Shown in pieces: positions 1 through 7,450 of a stretch of DNA of 12,975 nt; the first letter of the stretch is position 1, and each line of letters opens with the position of its first letter. This DNA is from Campylobacterales bacterium (lineage in GTDB: Bacteria; Campylobacterota; Campylobacteria; Campylobacterales; JAADDG01): assembly GCA_027009865.1 (NCBI GenBank), contig JALVCR010000101.1, forward strand, positions 1-12,975, given 5' to 3'. Below the pieces are notes generated by a model. That model was not told where the DNA came from. It was given only the letters and a program-made list of their open reading frames with translations, and searched no databases. The translations under genes were made by a program, and so were the position numbers.

Positions 1-1857
1 AGTCTCTCCGCTTTGTATTAGTTTGTAAACTTTAGGATCGTTGATATCGACTTGATGGAAGTCTATCTTTTTTTGATATCTTTTCTCTATCAGTTTTAAA
101 GCGTTATCAATTACTGTTAGAGTTTTAAGTCCTAAGAAGTCAAACTTTATCAAATCCACATCTTCCAAATATTTCAAAGAGTATTGAGTTACATAGTGAT
201 CTTCTCCGGGAGGCTTATAGATTGGGGCTTTATTCCATAATTTTTCGTTGCTTATTACAACTCCGGCTGCGTGCATTCCGGCATTTCTGTTTAGACCTTC
301 CAAATTTAGGGCAAATTCCCACACTCTCTTAGCTGTTGGATTTTTTTCCAAAAGCTCTTTTATTTTAGGCTCTTTCTCATAGGCTTTTTTTAGAGTGATT
401 CCAAGCTCATCGGGGATTAGTTTTGCCATTTTATCGGCTTCCGAATAAGCAACTCCCAAAACTCTTGCTACATCTCTAATAACTCCTTTTGCCAAGAGTT
501 TACCAAAAGTTATAACCTGAGCTACATTTTCCCTTCCATATTTTTTGACCACATAATCTATTATCTCTCCCCTTCTGTTTTGGCAAAAATCGATATCTAT
601 ATCGGGCATGCTCACTCTTTCGGGATTTAAAAATCTCTCAAAAATCAGATTGTATTTCATAGGATCGATATCGGTTATCTTCAAAGCGTATGCCACTAAG
701 CTTCCAGCAGCCGAGCCTCTTCCTGGACCTACCGGGATTTTGAGTTTTTTAGCTTCTCTGATAAAATCCCAAACTATTAGCATGTATCCCGGAAATTTCA
801 TATGCTTGATAATATCTATTTCGTGTTGAAGTCTTTTCCAATATTTTTCATGCTCCTCTTTTGGAACGATTTTTAATCTCTCTTTTAATCCTTCTTTGCA
901 TTTATACTCAAAATAGTCGGCATCATTATCAAAATCCAAATTTTCAGCTTTTGCATACTCTTTTACAAATTTGAAATTTGGGGGAGTGGGGTTTCCAAGT
1001 TTTAACTCTAAATTGCATTTTTCAACTATCTCTTGAGTATTTTCTAAAGCTTCCGGAATATCGGCATAAAGTCTTGCCATCTCTTCGGGAGATTTTAGGT
1101 AAAATTCATGCACTGAGTGTCTTAATCTTTTTGGATCGTCAAACTCTTTGTTCATGGCTATACACATAAACACTTCGTGAGCTTCTGCAAGATCTTTATT
1201 TAAATAGTGTGTATCGTTTGTAGCTATTATTTTTATTCCAGTTTCCAAAGATAATTTAATTACCATTTCATCTATATACTGCTGGTCCTCTATTCCGTGT
1301 CTCATTAGTTCAAGATAGAAATCATCTTTAAAAATCTCTTTATACTCAAGAGCTATCTCTTTTGCCCTCTCATATCCTTTTGCGCCAAATTCTAAATTCT
1401 TTTTACTGTTTAAATTAAGATGCCAGTTTATCTCTCCTTGAAGACAGGCTGATGAGCATATTAAACCTTCTGAATGCTCTTTTAAAAGTTTTTTATTTAT
1501 TCTTGGATAGTAGTAAAATCCCTTAATATAGCTTTGAGAGGATAGATACATAAGATTTTTGTATCCTATTTCATTTTTTGCGTAAAGGCATAGGTGAAAT
1601 CTCTGTTTTGTGCTTTTATCATCAAGCTCATCTTGATTGTGAAGATAGGCTTCAAGTCCTATTATGGGCTTTATCCCTTCGCTTTTCATAGTTTTGTAAA
1701 ACTCTATTGCCCCAAACATATTTCCATGATCTGTGATTGCCACAGAATCCATTCCAAGCTCTTTTAATCTCTTTGCAAGGGCTTTTATCTTATTTGCTCC
1801 GTCAAGAAGCGAATATTCGGTATGCAAATGGAGATGAGTAAAAGGGATTTTGCTCAT
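1..1857 (-). CDS. dnaE: DNA polymerase III alpha subunit, N-terminal part (cut by window edge)
   Basis: This is the catalytic subunit of the replicative DNA polymerase. The reading frame is open from the ATG at 1857 to position 1, giving 619 residues of a protein that is usually about 1,150-1,200 long. The PHP domain begins almost at the N-terminus (HLHLHTEYSLLDG, residues 8-20, then ITDHGNMFGAIEF), and ATNDTHYL follows later in it. The palm domain carries the catalytic aspartates: MPDIDIDF at 417-424 (D421 and D423 are likely the metal ligands) and KFDFLGLKT with D573. All three expected acidic residues are therefore present. The fingers, beta-clamp binding and OB parts lie outside the window. 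AAAGG sits about 8 nt before the ATG. The 52-bp gap to the upstream gene contains a weak TGTAAAAT -10-like element (1895-1902) without a clear -35, so dnaE may be partly read through from upstream. The product call is very secure. Confidence 0.98.
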   Translation of the reverse strand, partial: MSKIPFTHLHLHTEYSLLDGANKIKALAKRLKELGMDSVAITDHGNMFGAIEFYKTMKSEGIKPIIGLEAYLHNQDELDDKSTKQRFHLCLYAKNEIGYKNLMYLSSQSYIKGFYYYPRINKKLLKEHSEGLICSSACLQGEINWHLNLNSKKNLEFGAKGYERAKEIALEYKEIFKDDFYLELMRHGIEDQQYIDEMVIKLSLETGIKIIATNDTHYLNKDLAEAHEVFMCIAMNKEFDDPKRLRHSVHEFYLKSPEEMARLYADIPEALENTQEIVEKCNLELKLGNPTPPNFKFVKEYAKAENLDFDNDADYFEYKCKEGLKERLKIVPKEEHEKYWKRLQHEIDIIKHMKFPGYMLIVWDFIREAKKLKIPVGPGRGSAAGSLVAYALKITDIDPMKYNLIFERFLNPERVSMPDIDIDFCQNRRGEIIDYVVKKYGRENVAQVITFGKLLAKGVIRDVARVLGVAYSEADKMAKLIPDELGITLKKAYEKEPKIKELLEKNPTAKRVWEFALNLEGLNRNAGMHAAGVVISNEKLWNKAPIYKPPGEDHYVTQYSLKYLEDVDLIKFDFLGLKTLTVIDNALKLIEKRYQKKIDFHQVDINDPKVYKLIQSGET

Positions 1858-1909
1858 AAGTAGCCTTTTGAAAAAAAGTTTGTTTTAACTTTTTATTTTA
1901 CAGTAAAAA

Positions 1910-3313
1910 TTAATAAGAGTTGCTTATGTAGAAGTAAAAGGGGTCTTTATCAAATTGGAAGTCTATTTGAATGCCTTTTCTATTTTTTTGAGATTCTAAG
2001 AGGGCTTTTATATTTTGGTATGTTCTTGGAAGCGTTATATTTACGTTTATATTCTCTTTTGCAAGGGAGGCTTTTACTTTTCCGGCTATTATATTTACAA
2101 ATTCTCCTAAAGTATCAAGCAAAGTTAAATCATCTATCTCATCCTCTTCTTCAAGCAAAATAGAGCAGCTCTTTTTTATAAGCTCTTTTGAAAATATTAA
2201 AATTATAATAGCTTCAAAATATCCGTAGAAACCTATCGTAGCGGCAAAATAATCATCTCCTTCTATATTTAGAGGTTTGAGATTTACGCTCTTTTTTACA
2301 GCTTTAATCCCCGACATAACCTCTATTGTGTTTACAGCCGATTCTATGAAAGTTGGCAGATGTTTTACTATCTCTTTTGTGATTTTTGCAGAATTTCTTT
2401 TAACAGAAGGGCTGCTTTTTGATATGCTCTCTATTAGATTTTTATCTTCAAATACCTTCTCTATTGAGTCGTAAAATAGCATTCCTACAAGTTCGAGATT
2501 CTCTTTTAAGGATTTGGTAATTTTTTTCTCATTTGCTCCTGCAATTACAAAAGTTGCGTTATATTCAGCTCCTGCCGTTACAAGTTTTGCAAAAAAATTT
2601 GCTCCGTGTATGTTCATAGAGGAGATATGAGAGATATCGAATATAAAAAGTTTAAAACCTACTCTTAAAAGATTGAAATGATAATTTATATCAAAAATAT
2701 TTTGAAATTCCGAATCTATGAAATTTCGTAAAATATAGATAATTGCGTTATCTTTTATTTTTGCCACTACCTTTTGATTATACAATCCAAGATAACTTCT
2801 ATGTATGGCTATATCAAAATTATCTTTTCTTTTTTCAAAATCTTCCCTGTTTTTTGCTATTACGGTAGAGTATCCTCTCTCTATTAACTCAACGGCTATA
2901 ATATTTTTTTGCTCTGTATTTTCGTTATAGACGATAATTTTTCTATTTTTATTCTCTTCTCTTGCTTCTCCTGTAAAAAGAGAAGCTATCTTTTGATTTT
3001 CAAATAGATTGCAATTAACATTATCTTTAAAAATTTTTAAAAGAGTTTCAAATTTTCTCTTATCATAATCTGTAAATCCTATTATTAGCTCTTTTCTATC
3101 TTTTGTAATTTCAAGAAGCCTTTTTAATATCTCATCTATTCCGTTTTTATTGAAAAATATAACTTTTTTTAAAGATACAAATACTCCTTCTATATCTTTT
3201 CTCTTTTTAAATAATTCAACCTCTTGGGTTTCCACTATAAAAGGAGCGTTGTTTGCGTCTAAAAATCCTTGGGGTTGAAAAGTTGCCGTTTTATTTTTAA
3301 TTACAGGTTTCAT
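1910..3313 (-). CDS. Multidomain signalling protein with STAS-like, receiver-like and C-terminal CheX-type phosphatase domains
   Basis: This 467-residue soluble protein has no signal peptide or membrane segment. Residues about 312-467 resemble the CheX/CheC family: D400-x3-E404-x2-N407-x3-G411 (TLGEFVNIIAG) reproduces the E-x-x-N signature that in CheX and CheC removes the phosphate from CheY-P, and ITLPR follows as in CheX proteins. Residues about 205-295 look like a STAS domain (FDISHISSMN at 225-234). Residues about 124-200 have the beta-alpha rhythm of a receiver domain, but the position after the third strand reads FDIAIHRS, with no phosphorylatable Asp. Residues 1-118 may be a second, divergent STAS-like domain. 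I infer a CheY-P phosphatase or a scaffold in chemotaxis. The gene overlaps the upstream HDOD gene by 17 bp, so the two are translationally linked. The ATG has AGGA about 13 nt upstream, a rather long spacing. CheX is the firmest domain call; the N-terminal halves are tentative. Confidence 0.75.
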   Translation of the reverse strand: MKPVIKNKTATFQPQGFLDANNAPFIVETQEVELFKKRKDIEGVFVSLKKVIFFNKNGIDEILKRLLEITKDRKELIIGFTDYDKRKFETLLKIFKDNVNCNLFENQKIASLFTGEAREENKNRKIIVYNENTEQKNIIAVELIERGYSTVIAKNREDFEKRKDNFDIAIHRSYLGLYNQKVVAKIKDNAIIYILRNFIDSEFQNIFDINYHFNLLRVGFKLFIFDISHISSMNIHGANFFAKLVTAGAEYNATFVIAGANEKKITKSLKENLELVGMLFYDSIEKVFEDKNLIESISKSSPSVKRNSAKITKEIVKHLPTFIESAVNTIEVMSGIKAVKKSVNLKPLNIEGDDYFAATIGFYGYFEAIIILIFSKELIKKSCSILLEEEDEIDDLTLLDTLGEFVNIIAGKVKASLAKENINVNITLPRTYQNIKALLESQKNRKGIQIDFQFDKDPFYFYISNSY

Positions 3314-4112
3314 AAATTTTTATTGTTCCTACTATTTTCATAAAATTTTCAAATATATCTTCCACAAAAGAGGGATCAAATTCCATAAAATCATTTAATC
3401 CAGCCTTTATGAATTTTGGCTGGCTAAGCTCATAAAAGAGTAAAAGATGCAAATATTTTATAAATTTGCCATAATTTTTATTTGATGCATCTTTTTTCGA
3501 TAAATCTTTTAATATTAGGATAATCGTCTCATTTGCTTTCCATTTTTTGGATATTAAAGCTGCTATATCCAAAAGAGACATATTTGTAAACTTTAGTAAC
3601 AACTCATCATAATTTATCTCTTTTACCTGCTTTATTACTGATATATCTTCGAAATGATCCTTAAAAATCTCTTCAGCAGTTAAGATAGCAAGAAGAATAA
3701 AATTTATTGCAGTTTTTAAATTTTCTTCATCTCTGTTTTCGTATAAAAGAATTTTATTCCAATCGTTTATTATTTTAGATTGCAAATCATAAAAATCTTT
3801 GTTTGTAAGATTAAAAACTTTCCAAGATTTTGGGGCAATTAGAGATAAAAGATATCCGTATAGTATCTGTTTTGCATTTTTTACTCCTAAGATTGTAAGT
3901 ATTTGATTTATATTTCTTATTTCACTTTTAAAACCAAAATAGGGTTTATTTACGATTTCTATTAAGTAGGAAGTTAGATTTTTGTCGTTTTGGATAGTTT
4001 TAGCGGCATTTATCAAATCCTCTTTTTGAAGATATTGTAAACACTCCTCTATGCTTTTTGGAAGGGGAGGAATTTTTTTTAAATACTCTATTATATCTTT
4101 TTGATTTAACAC
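3297..4112 (-). CDS. HDOD domain protein (signalling output)
   Basis: The protein has 271 residues. The HDOD domain fills residues about 5-200: IPPLPKSIEECLQYL (14-28) is the typical opening, followed by the I-x-x-D-x-x-L-T-x-x-L-I-x-I-V-N stretch (40-55), YFGF, and ILTILGVKNAKQIL (71-84). This fold is related to HD phosphohydrolases but lacks the HD metal ligands, and it commonly serves as a protein-interaction output in bacterial signalling and motility control. The rest is helical without a recognised motif. The start is GTG at 4112 with AAAGGGAAA directly upstream; it begins just before the domain, so no upstream start is needed. It is the first gene of an operon with the CheX-type gene, which it overlaps by 17 bp, and it lies behind a sigma-54 promoter. 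That context points to flagellar or chemotaxis control. The molecular role is unknown. Confidence 0.85.
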   Translation of the reverse strand: MLNQKDIIEYLKKIPPLPKSIEECLQYLQKEDLINAAKTIQNDKNLTSYLIEIVNKPYFGFKSEIRNINQILTILGVKNAKQILYGYLLSLIAPKSWKVFNLTNKDFYDLQSKIINDWNKILLYENRDEENLKTAINFILLAILTAEEIFKDHFEDISVIKQVKEINYDELLLKFTNMSLLDIAALISKKWKANETIILILKDLSKKDASNKNYGKFIKYLHLLLFYELSQPKFIKAGLNDFMEFDPSFVEDIFENFMKIVGTIKIYETCN

Positions 4113-4150
4113 ACTTTCCCTTTATTAAATATATTTATTTTTTATAGAGA

Positions 4151-4169
4151 AAGCAAAAATTATTCCAAA
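4151..4169 (-). promoter_or_regulatory. Sigma-54 (RpoN) promoter of the HDOD/CheX-type operon
   Basis: On the minus strand the sequence reads TTTGG, AATA, ATTT, TTGCTT. The -24 GG (4166-4165) and the -12 GC (4154-4153) are separated by exactly 10 nt, the invariant sigma-54 spacing, and the flanks (TTTGGAA and TTGCTT) match the form known from flagellar promoters of Campylobacter and Helicobacter. Transcription should start near 4141, giving a leader of about 29 nt before the GTG at 4112. The site lies in the 70-bp gap between the VasI-like gene and the HDOD gene, just where a promoter is required. Confidence 0.75.
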
Positions 4170-4182
4170 TTAAGATTTTAAA

Positions 4183-4791
4183 TTAAAACTCTTCTTTGCT
4201 GTTTTTGCAAAGATCTTTAATGGAGCCATACACTGTATTTAGTGCTGAAACATCAAATATTGCATGGATTTTTCTTGAGTGTATTGTTGTGGCGGTTGCT
4301 GAGAGTTTATTGGCTTTTTCAAGTCTTTTTATTAGAACTTCATCTTTTCCTGAATACTTTGTGAGTTTTCCGTCTCTTAATATTTTCCATCTTTTCCTGT
4401 TATAAAATCTATTATCTATTTTTAATTTAACAGGGGAATTTTGAACATAATCTTTCCAGTCTATATATAAAAGCCTTTTATTATTTATGCATTCTATTTT
4501 TAAGGTTACAGGTTTATTCCACTTTCCATGTCCTATATCAGCATTTAAAGATAGGATTACTTTTTTTTCGTTTGTATGAGGCAATTTTTTTAAAGATATA
4601 TTCCATTTTCCTATACTTTCCAATTTTTTATTTTGTTTAATTATGGAAGATGCTAACATATCGTAGCATATAAGCCTTGAGGAGTCGTTTTGAACATTAA
4701 AGCATTTTTTAATTTTTTTCTCTATATTAATACTATCCTTTGAAAAGCTTAAAGAATAAATAAATATGATAAGTAGTAATATTTTTTGCAT
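4183..4791 (-). CDS. Exported VasI/TagO-like protein (type VI secretion-associated family), orphan
   Basis: The protein has 202 residues with an N-terminal signal peptide (MQKILLLIIFIYSLSFSKDS). The mature part matches the layout of the VasI/TagO family: an early cysteine pair in CFNVQNDSSRLICYD (30-44), then KWNISLKKLPHTNEKKVILS (62-81), VTLKIECINNKRLLYIDWKD (95-114), a K-I-D-N-R segment with RWKILRDGK (134-142), and a closing IHAIFDVSALN (175-185). In type VI systems VasI/TagO is a periplasmic accessory protein of uncertain role. No other type VI gene is in the window, so its job here is open; related proteins also occur alone. Two further cysteines (C101, C195) could form a second disulfide. 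The ATG at 4791 is preceded by a weak GGGA. The 118-bp gap after ftsZ contains its own TATAAT, so it is probably a separate transcription unit. The family call is good, the function unknown. Confidence 0.65.
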   Translation of the reverse strand: MQKILLLIIFIYSLSFSKDSINIEKKIKKCFNVQNDSSRLICYDMLASSIIKQNKKLESIGKWNISLKKLPHTNEKKVILSLNADIGHGKWNKPVTLKIECINNKRLLYIDWKDYVQNSPVKLKIDNRFYNRKRWKILRDGKLTKYSGKDEVLIKRLEKANKLSATATTIHSRKIHAIFDVSALNTVYGSIKDLCKNSKEEF

Positions 4792-4831
4792 TTTCTATCC
4801 CATATATGTCAAAAAATTTTGATATATGGAA

Positions 4832-4837
4832 ATTATA
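4832..4837 (-). promoter_or_regulatory. Probable -10 element (TATAAT) for the VasI/TagO-like gene
   Basis: A perfect TATAAT on the minus strand lies about 40 nt before the ATG at 4791. The -35 position is only AT-rich, which is common in Campylobacterota, where the -35 is poorly conserved. The predicted start is near 4825, so the transcript would begin with the imperfect hairpin at 4801-4828. Confidence 0.5.
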
Positions 4838-4875
4838 GTTAAATAAAATTAAAATTTTATAAAATTTATATAAAT

Positions 4876-4905
4876 AAAGAAGAGAAGGAGAGGGGAAGAA
4901 AAAAA
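4876..4905 (-). other. Homopurine/homopyrimidine tract just after ftsZ, complementary to the ftsZ ribosome binding site
   Basis: Positions 4876-4905 are 30 consecutive purines on the plus strand, so the ftsZ mRNA carries 30 consecutive pyrimidines shortly after its stop codon (4910). Within it, CCCUCUCCU (4886-4894) is an exact 9-nt complement of the AGGAGAGGG that forms the ftsZ ribosome binding site (6055-6063). It also resembles the anti-Shine-Dalgarno end of 16S rRNA. No GC hairpin terminator is visible here. The low complexity of the tract makes chance pairing possible. Confidence 0.45.
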
Positions 4906-4909
4906 TTTT

Positions 4910-6052
4910 TTAATCCATTTGATTCCTAAGGAAAGTTGGAATATCTAAAATATCCTCTTTACCCTCATATCCCCCGCTTACCTTTCTTAATTGATGATAT
5001 TTGCTTTTTGAGCTTGAAGATTGGTTTACAAGATGCATCTCTTTTTTATTTTCCTCCTCTTCGTGAGAAGATTCAAAACCTGTAGCTATAATTGTGATAC
5101 TGATAGCATCCTCTTCCATTTTATCATCATAAGTTGTTCCAAAAATAATATCCGCATCTTCATCAGCACTTGATTCAATTTCATCCATAGCTTCATTAAT
5201 TTGCATAAGAGGGAAGTTTGGATGCATTTGAAAATGTATAAGAACTCCCATAGCTCCTTTAATAGACATATTATCAAGAAGCGGAGATTCGATAGCGCTC
5301 TTTATAGCTTCAAGAGCCGCATTTTCTCCTTTGCTCTCTCCTATACCCATTAGCGCCATTCCCCTATGACTCATAACTGTTTGAACATCAGCAAAATCGA
5401 GATTTATATTATTCTCTCCCGCATTAAGCACTACTGCGCTCATTCCATGCACCGCTCTGCTTAAAACCTCATCAACTAATTTAAAACTCTCTTTAATTCC
5501 TAGATTTTTATCGACTATAGACAATAGTTTATCATTTGGAATTATAACTATTGAATCACTCTCTTTTTTTAGCTCTTCTATTCCGCCTTTTGCAAGCTTT
5601 GCTCTCTTTCTTCCCTCGAATCTAAAAGGCTTTGTAACGATAGAAACAGTCAATGCTCCAAGCTCTTTTGCAGCCTGAGCTATAACTGGTGCGGCTCCAG
5701 TTCCTGTTCCTCCTCCAAGGCCTGCGGCTATAAAGATAATATCACTATCTTTTAGAGCATTTTTTATCTCTTCATAGCTTTCCATTGCGGCTTCTTTACC
5801 AACTTCCGGAACCATTCCGGCTCCCAGACCCTTTGTTTTCTTCTCTCCAAGCTGCAGTTTAACATCAGCTTTTGATAGGCTTAGAGCTTGTGCATCTGTG
5901 TTGGCGGCTATTAGTTCTATATTGTTTATGCCTATATCTTTCATATGATTTAGCATATTGCCGCCTCCGCCTCCGACACCTACGACTTTTATTCTTGCGC
6001 CTAAAATTGTTTTGGGAGCAGTTTGCTCTTCTATATTGAAATTATTTTCCAT
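4910..6052 (-). CDS. ftsZ: Cell division protein FtsZ
   Basis: FtsZ is the tubulin-like GTPase that polymerises at midcell into the division ring. At 380 residues it is of normal length. The nucleotide-binding core is clear: VVGVGGGGGNMLNHM (23-37) and the tubulin signature GGGTGTG (113-119). The T7 catalytic loop NLDFAD (217-222) contains the acidic residues that complete the active site of the next subunit. After an acidic, serine-rich linker (about 328-365) the protein ends in the conserved tail peptide DILDIPTFLRNQ (367-378), which binds FtsA and other partners. The ATG at 6052 has an excellent ribosome binding site (AGGAGAGGG). The ftsA stop lies inside this site, with only 9 bp between the genes, so translation is coupled. 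It is the last gene of the ppiD-ftsA-ftsZ operon. The call is certain. Confidence 0.99.
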   Translation of the reverse strand: MENNFNIEEQTAPKTILGARIKVVGVGGGGGNMLNHMKDIGINNIELIAANTDAQALSLSKADVKLQLGEKKTKGLGAGMVPEVGKEAAMESYEEIKNALKDSDIIFIAAGLGGGTGTGAAPVIAQAAKELGALTVSIVTKPFRFEGRKRAKLAKGGIEELKKESDSIVIIPNDKLLSIVDKNLGIKESFKLVDEVLSRAVHGMSAVVLNAGENNINLDFADVQTVMSHRGMALMGIGESKGENAALEAIKSAIESPLLDNMSIKGAMGVLIHFQMHPNFPLMQINEAMDEIESSADEDADIIFGTTYDDKMEEDAISITIIATGFESSHEEEENKKEMHLVNQSSSSKSKYHQLRKVSGGYEGKEDILDIPTFLRNQMD

Positions 6053-6061
6053 AACCCTCTC

Positions 6062-7438
6062 CTAAAATAGTTGTGTTAGCATATTCCAAAGTCTTTTTAT
6101 TCTCTCTTTGAATCCGTAACTCTCTTCATACTCTTCCAAAATATTATCATCCTCTATCGCATATGGCGGTTTTGGGATGTTTAGGTCCTTTTTTAAATCA
6201 GTATTCTTTTCCTCCTCTTCCGTTTCTATTATGTTTTGAATATTTTTGCTTGGTTCTATCTTTTCTTCTTTATATCTTAGTTTGTTGTTTGAATCTATCT
6301 CATAAGGAGTGAATTTTCCAGCTCCATAAAGAATTAATCCGATAGCTGTAGAAAAAGAAGGAGCTTTCAAATCTTCAAAAAAACCTTCTGTCTCATTGGG
6401 TTTGGCTATTCTAACTGGTTTGTCATCAAAAATGCTTTCAGCTATTTCTCTTAATCCGTCAAATTCGGTAAATCCTCCAGTTAGGACAATTGAACCTATA
6501 TTATCTTTAAAACCGCTTTCTTCTATAGATTTTGCCAAAATCATTAGCGTCTCTTCAATTCTTGCATAGATTACATTTGTAATAATTTCAAAAGATACCT
6601 CATTTGTATGCGATTCATCTCCTATTGTAGGAAGCTCTATTACCTCTTTTTTTGCTTCTTTTAAAGCTTTATAGTGAATTTTTATCTCTTCAGCCGCATG
6701 CAAAGGAGTATGCAAAGCCATTGATAAATCATTTGTTATATTGTTTGAACCGACTCCTAAGAAATCATTATATCTAATAGAATTACCCAAATGAATAATT
6801 AGGTTACATGTTGCGCCTCCCATATCTATTACAGCGGCTCCAAGCTCTTTTTCGTCATCTTTTAAAACGGCAATAGCCGAGGCATATCCGCTAAGTACCA
6901 GATTATCGGCCTCTAATCCGGCTGCTTTGATAGCTTTTTTCAAATTTCCTAAAGCCGATTTTTGGACGGCTATTAAATGAGCTTGAACTTCTAGTCTTGT
7001 TCCGCTCATCCCGAGAGGATCTTCTATATATTCTTGCTCATCCACTTTGAAATTGTAAGGCAACAGATGGAGTTTTTCGTAATCATTTGATATATTGGCA
7101 TTGTGGTTTGCCATCTGAATGGCTCTGTTTATCTCTTTTATTCCAATCTCTCCACCTGGCACATTTATTACTCCATAACTGTCTACTCCCTTGGTAAAAG
7201 CTCCCGATACCGATACTATAACTTTTTCATATGGTATCCCAGCTACTCTTTTTGCATCGTTGAGCGCATTTTTTATAGATTTCGAGGCATGTTCAATATT
7301 TGTAATTACCCCTTTTTTAAGGCCTTTAGATTTTGCTATGCCCGAGCCTAGAATTTTTATGCCATTTTCGCTATGTTCTGCAATAATTGCGCAAATTTTA
7401 GTAGATCCGATATCGATACCCAAAATTGTTGTGCTCAA
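6062..7438 (-). CDS. ftsA: Cell division protein FtsA
   Basis: FtsA is the actin-like ATPase that tethers FtsZ filaments to the inner membrane. Its 458 residues include GIDIGSTKI (7-15, phosphate 1), the 1C/SHS2 subdomain typical of FtsA (about 85-165), VIDMGGATCNL (203-213, phosphate 2), VLTGGFTEF (318-326, adenosine site) and SFSTAIGLILYG (361-372). A charged linker of about 60 residues leads to a terminal amphipathic helix (GFKERIKRLWNMLTQLF, 442-458), the membrane-targeting sequence. The start is TTG at 7438: AAAGGA lies about 8 nt upstream, no ATG or GTG occurs in frame between it and the upstream stop, and a start further downstream would remove the phosphate 1 loop. It lies 12 bp after the ppiD-like gene and 9 bp before ftsZ. 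The weak start codon may keep FtsA well below FtsZ in amount, which is an inference. Confidence 0.98.
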   Translation of the reverse strand: MSTTILGIDIGSTKICAIIAEHSENGIKILGSGIAKSKGLKKGVITNIEHASKSIKNALNDAKRVAGIPYEKVIVSVSGAFTKGVDSYGVINVPGGEIGIKEINRAIQMANHNANISNDYEKLHLLPYNFKVDEQEYIEDPLGMSGTRLEVQAHLIAVQKSALGNLKKAIKAAGLEADNLVLSGYASAIAVLKDDEKELGAAVIDMGGATCNLIIHLGNSIRYNDFLGVGSNNITNDLSMALHTPLHAAEEIKIHYKALKEAKKEVIELPTIGDESHTNEVSFEIITNVIYARIEETLMILAKSIEESGFKDNIGSIVLTGGFTEFDGLREIAESIFDDKPVRIAKPNETEGFFEDLKAPSFSTAIGLILYGAGKFTPYEIDSNNKLRYKEEKIEPSKNIQNIIETEEEEKNTDLKKDLNIPKPPYAIEDDNILEEYEESYGFKERIKRLWNMLTQLF

Positions 7439-7450
7439 CGAAAAATCCTT

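Noticed and set aside
608..829. Plus-strand open frames inside dnaE (608-829 and 978-1169)
   Set aside because: They lie antisense to a strongly conserved polymerase region, have no ribosome binding site or family resemblance, and are shadows of it.
4183..4791. A type VI secretion cluster
   Set aside because: Only a single VasI/TagO-like gene is present; none of its neighbours belongs to a secretion system.
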